Positions 15,682 through 24,651 are shown, counted from the first letter of the stretch. The stretch is DNA of 39,318 nucleotides from Mobilitalea sp. (GCA_029974875.1 JARKQP010000783.1:1-39318), one strand, 5' to 3'. Notes: a model not told the origin generated them from the sequence alone. Program-made: numbers and translations.

Positions 15682-16725
15682 TTATGTTGACTCACGGATA
15701 ATTAATTCCGTATCCAATAATATCTGTTGTTTCGGTGCACTTGGATTTATGGTTTCGTTCAGAAGAATCTCAAAAGCACTATAACCCAGTTGATAACGGG
15801 GTTGGCCGACAGTAGTGATTGATGGAGTGGTGGTAATGGATACATTAATGTTATCAAAGCCGATCACGATCACATCCTGGGGAACACGCAGGCCGGCCGC
15901 CGTTGCCGCCTTAATTGTCGCTGCTGCAAAAATATCTGAAATGGTAAAAACAGCATCCGGCGGATTCGGAAGGGCAAACAGCTTTGAAGCAGCAGAGTAG
16001 GCCATACTGAAATCAACATCCGGGATCTGTATAACCCATTCCGGGACGATCTCCAGCCCGGCACCAAGAAGTGCCAATGCATAACCAGTTTTACGGCGGT
16101 CTGCATAATGAAAACGATAGGTACTGTTAAGGATGGCGACCTTTTTGTGCCCTGTTAAGATGGCATGCTCCACTGCCTTACGGCTCGCTTCAATATCATC
16201 AATACTCACATAGGAAACGGAAGTACAGGTTTCATTGTATTCACTGCATTGGACAATGGGCATGGTATTCTGGATCCGCATTAATAAGTGGTACGGAGTA
16301 TCGGTCATATTAATAATTCCGGATATGTGATGATTGTTAACCAGTAGAAATAAAGAGTCGATGCTGAAATCATTCAGATTCAGACAGCTGCTTAAAAGAA
16401 AATGGCCGTGGCGCCTGGCAGCTGACTGTGCCCCATCAATAATATCGCCGTAAAAGGGATTGTTATTCGACGGCATATTAATCAAAAACAATAAATTTTC
16501 CCTGCTTTTGTGATTTTCATAGGTGCGGATGCTTCTATGTCCATGAATATTGTTTTCAGAAGAAGCAAGCTTTTGATAGCCAAGGGTATTCATTGCATCC
16601 AGGACTTTCTGGTATGTAGGGCGCTTTACAATATCGGGATGGTTAATTACACGCGAGACTGTGGCCACAGATACGCCGGCTTCTTTGGCTATGTCATAAA
16701 CAGTAGGGAGTTTTTTGCCTTCCAT
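15682..16725 (-). CDS. LacI-family transcriptional regulator (copy 2)
   Basis: A 347-residue LacI regulator with helix-turn-helix T-V-Y-D-I-A-K-E-A-G-V-S-V-A-T-V-S-R-V-I and a sugar-binding effector domain (T-I-S-D-I-F-A-A-A and T-T-P-S-I-T-T blocks). It is a clear paralogue of the LacI at 12676, sharing the recognition helix and the P-I-V-Q-C-S-E-Y-N segment. GGAGG lies seven bases before the ATG. The gene converges on the TIM-barrel alpha-subunit gene and diverges from the ABC transporter operon at 17211. It probably controls that operon and perhaps, through the shared operator motif, also the 14085 pair (inference). Confidence 0.9.
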   Translation of the reverse strand: MEGKKLPTVYDIAKEAGVSVATVSRVINHPDIVKRPTYQKVLDAMNTLGYQKLASSENNIHGHRSIRTYENHKSRENLLFLINMPSNNNPFYGDIIDGAQSAARRHGHFLLSSCLNLNDFSIDSLFLLVNNHHISGIINMTDTPYHLLMRIQNTMPIVQCSEYNETCTSVSYVSIDDIEASRKAVEHAILTGHKKVAILNSTYRFHYADRRKTGYALALLGAGLEIVPEWVIQIPDVDFSMAYSAASKLFALPNPPDAVFTISDIFAAATIKAATAAGLRVPQDVIVIGFDNINVSITTTPSITTVGQPRYQLGYSAFEILLNETINPSAPKQQILLDTELIIREST

Positions 16726-17000
16726 AAGAAATCCTCCACTTAAAGTTAGTTATTGTATAAGAGTTTATAGTAAACGGACGGAAATGTACATAGAAAAATG
16801 AAATAATTTCAAAGAAACTAAAAAGGGAAAATATGTATAAATGAAAAAGTGCATAATGGCTATAAAATTTCTTTTTTAAATCTCGTAAAAAATTGTATTT
16901 AGGACTGGGCAGAAAGATAAATAACTGTGCAGAATGACGAACTTATGAACATAAAGATACAAAAGATATTTAAGTGCAAGAAATATAGTTTAAAGATTGC

Positions 17001-17017
17001 TTTGTTTCAGAAACAAA
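17001..17017. promoter_or_regulatory. Perfect 17-base palindrome, candidate LacI-family operator
   Basis: TTTGTTTCAGAAACAAA has perfect 8-bp arms around one central base. A near-copy occurs at 13887-13899 upstream of the other LacI-adjacent operon. It is about 190 bases before the lipoprotein gene. Confidence 0.6.
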
Positions 17018-17092
17018 TATGAAATAGAAAAGAAGTCGGCGGAAATTCGTTATTCTTTGATAAAAATATAAAAGGAGAAGGAAGAATAAGCT

Positions 17093-17101
17093 TGGTATAC
17101 T
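17093..17101 (+). promoter_or_regulatory. Extended -10 promoter element before the ABC transporter operon
   Basis: TGGTATACT fits the TG-N-TATAAT extended -10 pattern with 5/6 in the hexamer. No good -35 box is seen 16-18 bases upstream, as is common for extended -10 promoters. It lies 109 bases before the ATG at 17211. Confidence 0.4.
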
Positions 17102-17210
17102 GTGTTTAAGTTCATGAATGGAACGGAGAAGAATAAAAAGGTATCAGCAGTTGCATTAATCCTGCAGCTTGAGGGTATAGAAAACTATTATTTTTTTAGG
17201 AGGTAACGTT

Positions 17211-18446
17211 ATGAAAAGAATTAAAAAGCTATTAAGTATTCTTCTGGTACTTGTATTTACAGTGTTCTTATTTGCAGGATGTGCAAATGACACCAAGACG
17301 GAAGATACAACCGGCGTAACGGGGGATAGCGCCGGGGACACAACAACAGCGCCGGAATCGGGCGCAGCTGCCACAGGTACATATAATATCGGATATAATT
17401 ATTTCGGCAGTGGTTCCTATGCATTATTATCCTTAGCAAATAATTCAAAGGTAGTGATTGATGCATTTGGAAATAAAGCCACATCCATGGACGACGAATT
17501 TTCTGTTGAGAAGATCGTTCAGGATGCAGAGAACATGATTTCCTCCGGTGTTGACGGGCTGATCATCTGGCTGCCGGTAGAATCCTTATATTTAACGGTT
17601 GCAGACATGTGTGAAAAAGCCAAGGTTCCTTTTGTATTAAACGATAAGATACCAAGCGATCCATCCATTATCGAGAAATTAAAGGCGAATCCTTATTTTG
17701 CAGGTGCAGTTGCTCCGGCAAATGCAGTATATGGAGAGGCTATTGCGAATTATGCACTTGATAACAATCTAAAGACATGTATTATCTCTTCCTCCAGTGT
17801 AGGTGATGCATCCGATACACCAAGGCTCGAAGCCTTTACAAAGGCATTTACCGCGGCAGGCGGGAAGATCCTGGCGGAGCTCCATGCAGATGCGGCGGAT
17901 GCTGCCCAGGGGCAGATTGAAGATGCACTGGTAGCAAATCCGGATCCCGACTTTGTATATGGTGTTGGTTCTGACTTTGGTATTGCAGCTGTTTCTGCTC
18001 TTGAGAATGCAGGTAATAGCAGAGCCATCGTAGTAACCTCCGGATTGGATAAGGCAGCTCTTGAATTGCTCGGAACCTCTTCTATGAAAATGGTAAACGG
18101 TGACTTCTGGGTATGTGGTATGTTATCTGCAGTGGTGCTTCAAAACTATCTGGACGGTACTCCTTTGAAGGATGCGGATGGAAATCCGGTATGGGTTGAT
18201 AACGTAATGCCTTTTGAAGTACCTTCAGAAAAATATGACTTATATAAGAAATTCTTCCTTGATCAGTATTGCTATAGTGCAGATGAACTTAAACAGATGA
18301 GCGGAAAGACAAATCCGGATTTTAATTACGATGCATTTTTACAGGTAATTGCGGATTATTCGCTGGATAACCGGCTAATTGCAAAATATAAGGAAGGAAA
18401 AGTCACAAAAGAAGAACTTAGTGCAGTTGGTATTAATGTTGAATAG
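17211..18446 (+). CDS. Sugar ABC transporter substrate-binding lipoprotein
   Basis: A 411-residue lipoprotein. The N-terminus has a Lys/Arg-rich start, a hydrophobic core and lipobox L-F-A-G-C with Cys24 as the lipidated residue. A Thr/Ala/Gly-rich linker follows to about residue 58. The rest is a type-1 periplasmic-binding-protein fold (ribose/galactose type; Peripla_BP_4), seen in blocks such as M-I-S-S-G-V-D-G-L-I-I-W. It captures the substrate outside the membrane and delivers it to the permeases encoded downstream. AGGAGG precedes the ATG. Given the deglycosidase genes in the same operon, the ligand may be a glycoside rather than a free sugar (inference). A hairpin follows the gene, likely setting its expression above that of the permeases. 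Confidence 0.9.
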   Translation: MKRIKKLLSILLVLVFTVFLFAGCANDTKTEDTTGVTGDSAGDTTTAPESGAAATGTYNIGYNYFGSGSYALLSLANNSKVVIDAFGNKATSMDDEFSVEKIVQDAENMISSGVDGLIIWLPVESLYLTVADMCEKAKVPFVLNDKIPSDPSIIEKLKANPYFAGAVAPANAVYGEAIANYALDNNLKTCIISSSSVGDASDTPRLEAFTKAFTAAGGKILAELHADAADAAQGQIEDALVANPDPDFVYGVGSDFGIAAVSALENAGNSRAIVVTSGLDKAALELLGTSSMKMVNGDFWVCGMLSAVVLQNYLDGTPLKDADGNPVWVDNVMPFEVPSEKYDLYKKFFLDQYCYSADELKQMSGKTNPDFNYDAFLQVIADYSLDNRLIAKYKEGKVTKEELSAVGINVE

Positions 18447-18470
18447 CCAATTAATTTCAGAATGGCAATA

Positions 18471-18508
18471 AATTTTAGCTGTGCCGCGAAATTGTGGCAC
18501 AGCAAAAT
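18471..18508 (+). terminator. Intercistronic hairpin between binding protein and permease
   Basis: A GC-rich stem GCTGTGCC/GGCACAGC, extended by AATTTT/AAAATT with one bulged base, has a short T run on its 3' side just before the next ribosome site. It probably works as a leaky terminator or mRNA stabiliser, giving more binding protein than membrane components. Confidence 0.6.
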
Positions 18509-18524
18509 TTTTAGGAGGTAAAAC

Positions 18525-19505
18525 GTGTCATTTTCCCAGAAAAATAATAATGAAAAAATGAAAAGAATAAGGAATCAGGTCATTCTGTTCGCAGGTATCG
18601 CATTGCTGGTTGTTATCAGTAATTTTATTGTAGGCGGAAGCCTCTTGACTTTCGGTAATCTGAAAACCATCATATCACATGCAATTTTCCCGTCCTTTGT
18701 TACCTGGGGTATGATGTTTATATTTACCAGCGGAATAATCGATCTTTCCATCGGTGCCAATATCCTGCTGTCTGCCAATGTCGGTGCAATCTTTGCGATG
18801 GATCTTGGAATGGGTTATTTTGGTCTGATCTTCGCAACCATTCTTTGTGCTGTGGTCCTGGAACAGCTGAGCGTGAACTGTTCCGTCAGCCTGAAAATTC
18901 CATCCTGGATATCCGGTCTGGGTATGGCACTGGTTTTTGAAGCAATACTCACAATTTACGCGACAATCAGGAGCAAGACGGAAGGCTCCAGTGTTATTAC
19001 CTTGAAAGGGTTCCGGGGGATGGGGACCATGCCGTTGATGGCCATTGTTTGGATTGTGGGATTTATCATCGCCTATCTTTTATTTAACCGCACAACGCTG
19101 GGACTTAATATCAGGGCAATCGGCGGAAATGAAGGCGTTGCAGATGCAATGGGAATTGATAAGAAAAAAACGATACTGCTAGGTGCTCTTGTGGGTGCTG
19201 TTTTCATCGGCCTGGCTGCTGTAATCCAGGAAAGTTATGCCGGAAAATTAAGTTCCCAAAGCGGACTGGGCAGCCTTTCAACCATCTTTAAATCATTGGC
19301 TACCGTATTGCTTGCAGGCTCCTTTGAAAGAATTATCAGCATGCCGGTAGGTATTATGGTTGGATCCGTTTTTATTACAGGCCTGTTCAATGTATTAACA
19401 CTACTGGGCGTTCCTTCCGGCACCGGCCAGGAAATCTGCCTTGGCGGAATTGTTATTCTATGTGGAATTATCTCCCATTGGGGCTATAAAGGGGTGGTGA
19501 AATAA
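18525..19505 (+). CDS. Ribose-type ABC transporter permease (first)
   Basis: A 326-residue integral membrane protein of the RbsC/BPD_transp_2 family with about 8-10 hydrophobic helices. The cytoplasmic coupling region is seen as R-A-I-G-G-N-E-G-V-A-D-A-M-G-I. The start is a GTG with AGGAGG five bases upstream. Its stop overlaps the start of the ATPase gene (TAATG), so translation is coupled. A second, different permease follows at 21004, so the channel is probably a heterodimer. Confidence 0.9.
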   Translation: MSFSQKNNNEKMKRIRNQVILFAGIALLVVISNFIVGGSLLTFGNLKTIISHAIFPSFVTWGMMFIFTSGIIDLSIGANILLSANVGAIFAMDLGMGYFGLIFATILCAVVLEQLSVNCSVSLKIPSWISGLGMALVFEAILTIYATIRSKTEGSSVITLKGFRGMGTMPLMAIVWIVGFIIAYLLFNRTTLGLNIRAIGGNEGVADAMGIDKKKTILLGALVGAVFIGLAAVIQESYAGKLSSQSGLGSLSTIFKSLATVLLAGSFERIISMPVGIMVGSVFITGLFNVLTLLGVPSGTGQEICLGGIVILCGIISHWGYKGVVK

Positions 19506-21007
19506 TGGCAGAAGAGATCTTAAGAATTGAAAATCTATCAAAAAGCTTTGGCCCTACGTTGGCAAACAAAAATATCAATTTAAGCTTAAAACGGGGTTCC
19601 ATTCATGGACTGGCAGGAGAAAACGGCTCCGGAAAGTCAACCCTTGCATCAATTGTCTGCGGTATTCAAAAGAAAGACAGCGGAAAAATCTATAAGGATG
19701 GGGAAGAATATTCTCCAGCGAATCCCATTGAAGCCGGCAACCGGCATGTTTCGATGGTTGTCCAGGAGTTAGGCATTGTGGGAAATCTGTCTCCCGTAGT
19801 GAACATTTTCCTGGGAAGGACGGAGCAATTTAAAAAGAATGGAATACTGGATTTCAATAGGATGGAAAAGGCTGCCAGGGAACAGCTTGATAAGTGGGAA
19901 TTAGGAGAACTCGCGCTGGATGGAATGACAGAAACCCTTTCCATCGGGCAAAGAAAGATATTGGAGTTAATCAGGGCGCTATCCATTGATCCGGATCTGT
20001 TGATCCTGGACGAAATTTCACAGGCATTATCCCAGGATAAACGTGAAATACTCTATAAGTTCATCAAGCACTTTACCGGAGAAGGAAAGACAATTCTTAT
20101 GATTACCCACGATCTGGAAGAGATGCTGGAAATTTGTGATACCGTTTCCGTCTTAAGAGATGGAGAAATCGTTGAAACAAAGGCCTGTGCCGATTTTACG
20201 CTGGAAGAATTAAAGCATAAGATGATCGGCCGTGAAATTGCCGGTGATTATTACCGCAATGACCAGGAAGAACAGTACGGGGAGGAAGTTATTCTGGAGG
20301 TTGAGAAGCTGGGCGTACCCGGGCAATTGGAGGATGTTTCCTTTCAATTACATAAGGGAGAGATTCTTGGTGTATGTGGATTAAGTGATGCCGGAATCCA
20401 TACCCTTGGTGCTGCCTTATTCGGACTTTTGGAGCACCGGACCGGTAAGGTTTACATGAAGGCCACCGGAAAGCTTTTGAACAGGCCGAAGGATGTCATT
20501 AGAGAAGGAGGGGCTTACCTTTCGAAGGACCGTGATGCGGACGGACTGATGCTGGATGCAAGCATCGGGGATAATATCATAGTTCCGAATGTCGGTGATA
20601 TGACAGGTAAATTTGGTTTCCTAAGTCCGGGAAAGGTCAAAAAGCTGGCGCAGGAGACCTCAAAGGCCTATGCGATCAAATCTACTGGGATTGACCATAT
20701 TGTCAAGAGATTAAGCGGTGGTAACAAGCAGAAAGTAAATTTAAGCCGCTGGCTGATTAAGGATCTGAAGTTTATTATCCTGGACTGTCCGACCCGCGGC
20801 GTTGATATCGGCGTTAAGGCGTATATTTATGAAGTATTAAGAAAAGCAAAGAAAGCTGGCCTTGGTATTATATTGATTTCCGATGAATTATCGGAAGCCA
20901 TGGGAATGTCGGATCGGATCCTGGTTATGAGAGATCATAAAAAAGCGGGTATTCTGAGCAGGACAACGGATTTTACCGAGGATAAGATAATTGAGGTGAT
21001 GCTATGA
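19505..21007 (+). CDS. Ribose-type ABC transporter double ATPase with degenerate second half
   Basis: A 500-residue protein with two fused nucleotide-binding domains (RbsA/MglA type) powering the flanking permeases. The first half has Walker A G-E-N-G-S-G-K-S (38-45), signature L-S-I-G-Q-R and Walker B L-L-I-L-D-E (Glu170). In the second half the P-loop reads G-L-S-D-A-G-I-H (292-299), and the expected L-D-E-P-T-R-G is L-D-C-P-T-R-G, with Cys428 replacing the Glu. The second signature L-S-G-G-N-K-Q is intact. One weak site is usual in this subfamily, but the Glu-to-Cys change is notable. It overlaps the neighbouring genes on both sides (1 and 4 bases). Confidence 0.9.
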   Translation: MAEEILRIENLSKSFGPTLANKNINLSLKRGSIHGLAGENGSGKSTLASIVCGIQKKDSGKIYKDGEEYSPANPIEAGNRHVSMVVQELGIVGNLSPVVNIFLGRTEQFKKNGILDFNRMEKAAREQLDKWELGELALDGMTETLSIGQRKILELIRALSIDPDLLILDEISQALSQDKREILYKFIKHFTGEGKTILMITHDLEEMLEICDTVSVLRDGEIVETKACADFTLEELKHKMIGREIAGDYYRNDQEEQYGEEVILEVEKLGVPGQLEDVSFQLHKGEILGVCGLSDAGIHTLGAALFGLLEHRTGKVYMKATGKLLNRPKDVIREGGAYLSKDRDADGLMLDASIGDNIIVPNVGDMTGKFGFLSPGKVKKLAQETSKAYAIKSTGIDHIVKRLSGGNKQKVNLSRWLIKDLKFIILDCPTRGVDIGVKAYIYEVLRKAKKAGLGIILISDELSEAMGMSDRILVMRDHKKAGILSRTTDFTEDKIIEVML

Positions 21008-21972
21008 TGAAGATGAAAATAAAAATAGATACGCTGTTACCCTTTGCTGTTCTCTTTTTCATGTTGTTAATCTTTGGTATTGCAACGAAAGGACAGGTGT
21101 TTAACGGCCAGAACCTTCTGAATCTATTCAGTCAGTCAGTTGCTACGATTATTGCAGGCCTCGGAATGATTTTTGTCGCATCAATGGGTGGAACAGATAT
21201 TACCCATGGCTCCCTGCTGGCAGTATCGGCGGCCTTTGCGGCGATCGTGGGACAGTCCTTCGGCGCGGTATGGATGTTTCCGGTAGCGATTTTGATTGGA
21301 GCATGCTCAGGATTATTGCTGGGAACATTGAATGCAAAATTTAAGGTACCGTCCTTTATGGCATCCTTGTCCATGCTGATCGCATTCCGGGCTTTTGTAA
21401 ACTGGATTTTAAATTCCCGTGTGGTTATGGTTCCGGAGGAAATTACCTTTATTGATGAAAATTCCTTTAAACTGGCTGCGCTTATTGTCATGATTCTAAT
21501 CATCGGATATCTATTTGACTTTACACCCTTTGGAACTTATGTCAGGGCAATCGGTGAAAATGAAAATGCGGTAAAACATTCCGGTATCAATGTAGATAAG
21601 ATTAAGATCATTGCTTTTATGATCTCAGGAATTATGGCGGCAATTGCCGGTGTGTTTACCATTGTCCGCATCGGAGGGGCGAGCAATAACCTGGGGAGCG
21701 GATTTGAAATGAAGGTTATGATGGCAATGTTTATCGGAGGTATTCCGGTTCAGGGAGGTATGGGGTCGAAGCTGTATAAGCTGATTGTCGGCGCACCTAC
21801 GATTATACTCTTGGAAAACGGACTGGTATTATGTGGCGCCAGCGGGGGTATTACCCAAGGAATCCGCGGTGTAGTACTTTTGGCAACGGTATATTTTACC
21901 CTGCTGATGTATTCCAGGTTTGGGGTCAAAAAAGCTGCCAAGAAGATTGGAGTGACAGAGGAAGCAAACTAA
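21004..21972 (+). CDS. Ribose-type ABC transporter permease (second)
   Basis: A 322-residue multi-span membrane protein of the RbsC family with about nine hydrophobic segments. The conserved coupling stretch R-A-I-G-E-N-E-N-A-V-K-H-S-G-I lies near residue 180. It differs clearly from the permease at 18525, implying a two-subunit channel. The start overlaps the ATPase stop by four bases (ATGATG at 21004; the second ATG at 21007 is also possible). It is followed 54 bases later by the oxidoreductase gene, placing uptake and catabolism in one transcript. Confidence 0.9.
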   Translation: MMKMKIKIDTLLPFAVLFFMLLIFGIATKGQVFNGQNLLNLFSQSVATIIAGLGMIFVASMGGTDITHGSLLAVSAAFAAIVGQSFGAVWMFPVAILIGACSGLLLGTLNAKFKVPSFMASLSMLIAFRAFVNWILNSRVVMVPEEITFIDENSFKLAALIVMILIIGYLFDFTPFGTYVRAIGENENAVKHSGINVDKIKIIAFMISGIMAAIAGVFTIVRIGGASNNLGSGFEMKVMMAMFIGGIPVQGGMGSKLYKLIVGAPTIILLENGLVLCGASGGITQGIRGVVLLATVYFTLLMYSRFGVKKAAKKIGVTEEAN

Positions 21973-22026
21973 AGACATTAGAGACAATTTATAAGTCTTC
22001 GGAGACGGGAAAGGAAGTTTTCTGGG

Positions 22027-23085
22027 ATGACGATAAGATTTGGCATTATAGGCCATGGATTCATGGGACATGAACATGAAACTATGTTAGCACAGCTGGA
22101 TGGAATCAAGGTGGCCGGAATCTGCGACATCCGGGAGGATCGGCTGGAGGATGTAAGGGAAGGCGTGATTCGTTATGCAAATATTGATGATATGCTGAAA
22201 AATCCTGAGATCGATGTTGTTTTAATTGCTACAAACAATAACCAACATAAGGAACTGGTATGCAAAGCTGCAAGAGCTGGGAAGGATATCATTTGTGAAA
22301 AGCCGGTTGCAGTGTCTGTTGCAGAATTGGACGAAATGGTTAAAACTGTAAATGAGTGTGGCGTTAAATTTACAGTTCATCATCAGAGAAGATATGATCC
22401 CGATTTTAGGACGACAAAGGAAGTATATGATCAAAGACTCCTAGGTGATGTTTATACCATCAAGACCAGCCTATACGGCTTTAATGGAAATATGCATGAC
22501 TGGCATATCTTCGTCGAAGAAGGCGGAGGAATGCTTTATGATTGGGGAGTACATCTTCTGGATCAGATGCTTTGGATGGTCGACAGTAAAATTAAGACAG
22601 TCTATGCAGATTTACGGAATGTGATTAATACGGAAGTCGATGACTATTTCAAAATCTTGCTGAGGTTCCAAAATGGGATAACGGCGGAGGTTGAGCTTGG
22701 AACCTATTTCCTGAGTGATAAGGAAAACTGGTTTGAGCGCCACTGGATTATGGGAGGCAATACCGGCACCATGTACATCGACGGTTTCAAGCCCAAGGGG
22801 AAGATAGTACGGACAACAAGGCTTTTAACAAATGTTCCGGGAAAAGCGACGATGACTGCGGCAGGACCAACCCGTTCCTTTGGCGAACCGGCTCCCGGTA
22901 TCCTTGTAACGGAGGAGTTACCCAAGGTTCAGACGAAGCACGTGGACTATTTTGAAAATTATATCAGGGCATGGCATGGTCAGGAGGATTTTCTGGTCAA
23001 GATTCCGGAGGTAAGAAGGGTCTTATCTTTAATGGAGGCAATCCGTAAATCCGCAATCACTGGCTGTAACGTGGATTTTGAGTAA
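22027..23085 (+). CDS. Gfo/Idh/MocA-family NAD(P)-dependent oxidoreductase
   Basis: A 352-residue two-domain dehydrogenase. The N-terminal Rossmann fold has G-H-G-F-M-G (9-14) and the family E-K-P motif (91-93). The C-terminal domain carries G-G-G-M-L-Y-D-W-G-V-H-L-L-D (166-179), where Asp172 and His176 are the expected catalytic pair. Family members oxidise or reduce sugar hydroxyls. The homologue DgpA in C-glycoside degradation makes the 3-keto sugar that the alpha/beta deglycosidase then cleaves. It sits directly upstream of such a pair (23138, 24036) and downstream of the transporter, which supports the same role. AAGGAAG precedes the ATG by about eight bases. Confidence 0.9.
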   Translation: MTIRFGIIGHGFMGHEHETMLAQLDGIKVAGICDIREDRLEDVREGVIRYANIDDMLKNPEIDVVLIATNNNQHKELVCKAARAGKDIICEKPVAVSVAELDEMVKTVNECGVKFTVHHQRRYDPDFRTTKEVYDQRLLGDVYTIKTSLYGFNGNMHDWHIFVEEGGGMLYDWGVHLLDQMLWMVDSKIKTVYADLRNVINTEVDDYFKILLRFQNGITAEVELGTYFLSDKENWFERHWIMGGNTGTMYIDGFKPKGKIVRTTRLLTNVPGKATMTAAGPTRSFGEPAPGILVTEELPKVQTKHVDYFENYIRAWHGQEDFLVKIPEVRRVLSLMEAIRKSAITGCNVDFE

Positions 23086-23137
23086 AATTATAGTAGATAA
23101 GGCGTAGCTCTTATCATTATCAAAGGAGGTAATAGTA

Positions 23138-24019
23138 ATGAAAGAAGCCAGGAAAGGCCAGCCTAAACGTGGCGTATCCGTGTATAGCTACTCTAAGCTT
23201 CTTGGAGTCAGTATGACGTTGGAGGACTGCTTCAAGGACTTATACGATATGGGAGCAACTTGTTTTGAACTGCTCACCAGCCACATAGAGAATTATCCAA
23301 ATCCATCTCCGGCTTGGGTTGACAAGTATTGGAGGCTTTGTGAGAAGTACAAGCTGCAGCCTGGAGAAATGGGGCACTGGGTGGAAACACATTTACACCG
23401 TGGGCCGCGGATGAGCGATGACGACATATTGGAGCAAATGATCCGTGACTTCAAGCTGGCAAAGCTTTTAGGCTTTACTACGCTCCGTACAAAGATTACC
23501 TGTATTAATGATTACTGTGACCCCGAACCGGGATGGGAGAAGTATATAGAGCGGGCTCTCCCCTATGCAGAAAAATATAATGTGCGTATGTGCTCAGAGG
23601 TTCACCGTCCGACTACGCTTTCCAGACAGCATATCTACGAATACATTGAGTTCATTGAGAGAACAGGCACGGAGCACTTTGGTTTCAACGTTGACTTTGG
23701 CACCTTCCAGTTTCAGGATCCGCCTGGACGCCCTGCAGTGAGAGGAGAAAAGAGTTGGCTTGAGGATTATAGTAAGCCGGAGGATATCCTTAATGTTCTG
23801 CCATACACCTATGCCTGCCATGCTAAGTTCAATTACATGGACGAGAACTTTGAGGAGAAAACGATTCCTTATAAAGAGGTTATTAACATAATAGTGAATA
23901 ATGGGTGGAATGGTTTCCTGCTTTCTGAATACGAGGGGGCGCAGATGGATGATTTTAATTTCCTCAGCGACCAGCTCCGCCGTCAGCATATTATGATGAA
24001 CCGCATTTTAGGTTACTGA
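23138..24019 (+). CDS. TIM-barrel deglycosidase alpha-subunit-like protein (copy 2)
   Basis: A 293-residue sugar-phosphate-isomerase/epimerase-type TIM barrel. Likely metal ligands are Glu154 (S-E-V-H-R-P), Asp186 (N-V-D-F-G), His228 (A-C-H-A-K) and Glu264 (L-S-E-Y-E-G), matching the pattern in copy 1 (14499). The start R-G-V-S-V-Y-S-Y also matches copy 1. A strong AAAGGAGG precedes the ATG. The DUF6379 gene follows 16 bases later, so gene order is alpha-beta here and beta-alpha at 14085. It probably cleaves the 3-keto glycoside made by the oxidoreductase just upstream (inference from the DgpABC/CarABC precedent). Confidence 0.88.
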   Translation: MKEARKGQPKRGVSVYSYSKLLGVSMTLEDCFKDLYDMGATCFELLTSHIENYPNPSPAWVDKYWRLCEKYKLQPGEMGHWVETHLHRGPRMSDDDILEQMIRDFKLAKLLGFTTLRTKITCINDYCDPEPGWEKYIERALPYAEKYNVRMCSEVHRPTTLSRQHIYEYIEFIERTGTEHFGFNVDFGTFQFQDPPGRPAVRGEKSWLEDYSKPEDILNVLPYTYACHAKFNYMDENFEEKTIPYKEVINIIVNNGWNGFLLSEYEGAQMDDFNFLSDQLRRQHIMMNRILGY

Positions 24020-24035
24020 TCAAGGAGGGATAGAT

Positions 24036-24473
24036 ATGGTAGAGAATGAGAGAATTCAGTTAAGGGGATTCCATAATACATACGATGAGGAAGGGAACGC
24101 AGATGGGTTTGAATTTTGTGTGCGGACTTGTTATTACAAAGGGATATGGCTTTCTCAGTTTCGGGTTGGGGATGTGATTGTTGATGACGAGGTATTTTCT
24201 AAGAGCTCCGTCCTATGGAATTTCTATGGTATAGACTACACACCCGACGAGCTGTACCAAACGGATATCTATTGGCAGGTAAATGATCTTGCGACAGTCA
24301 GGGTGAAGAAACAGGGAGGTCTTGCGCAGGGGTATCATGACGTGGATGTAATGCTTGGTTGGGTATGTAATTATAACAGTGAGCCTGAGAAGGAATATGA
24401 TGGCAGTGGATTAGGGAATTCAGGAAAGATGTTTGGCAATTCCAGCCCGAGAAGGATGCTTCTTGTAAGATGA
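24036..24473 (+). CDS. DUF6379 protein, C-glycoside deglycosidase beta-subunit-like (copy 2)
   Basis: A 145-residue member of DUF6379, the small beta-subunit family of C-glycoside deglycosidases. It shares with copy 1 the segments Y-Y-K-G-I-W-L-S and V-K-K-Q-G-G-L-A-Q-G-Y-H, but is otherwise quite different and has a longer C-terminal tail rich in Gly and Ser. Divergence between the copies suggests different substrates rather than a recent duplication. AAGGAGG lies before the ATG. It is the last gene of the operon; a hairpin terminator follows at 24539. Confidence 0.85.
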   Translation: MVENERIQLRGFHNTYDEEGNADGFEFCVRTCYYKGIWLSQFRVGDVIVDDEVFSKSSVLWNFYGIDYTPDELYQTDIYWQVNDLATVRVKKQGGLAQGYHDVDVMLGWVCNYNSEPEKEYDGSGLGNSGKMFGNSSPRRMLLVR

Positions 24474-24538
24474 TTCAGCATGTATAATTCGGAATGCATA
24501 GGAAGAAAAACAATTTAAGTAATAGCTCTATACCAACG

Positions 24539-24569
24539 GTTAGGTGGGATGCTCTGAATCCCACCTAAC
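24539..24569 (+). terminator. Hairpin terminator of the transporter-deglycosidase operon
   Basis: GTTAGGTGGGAT (24539-24550) and ATCCCACCTAAC (24558-24569) form a perfect 12-bp stem with loop GCTCTGA. The T-run after it is weak, so termination may be partial. Confidence 0.65.
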
Positions 24570-24651
24570 TGTATTTGAGACAATTCATGGCAAGTGGATC
24601 AGCCTGCTGATTCAGTTTGATTTAAATAAATCTGGAATACCCGGTACAATA

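Larger units (their letters stand above)
16726..17210. other. Divergent intergenic region (485 bases)
   Basis: AT-rich spacer between LacI copy 2 and the ABC transporter operon. It contains a short palindrome TGAAATAATTTCA at 16799-16811, a perfect 17-base palindrome at 17001-17017 and an extended -10 element at 17093-17101. No coding sequence with a ribosome site was found in it. Confidence 0.55.

Noticed and set aside
16799..16811. Palindrome TGAAATAATTTCA as a second LacI operator
   Set aside because: Only six-base arms in AT-rich DNA, and it does not match the TGTTTCAGAAACA core seen at the other sites; chance is likely.
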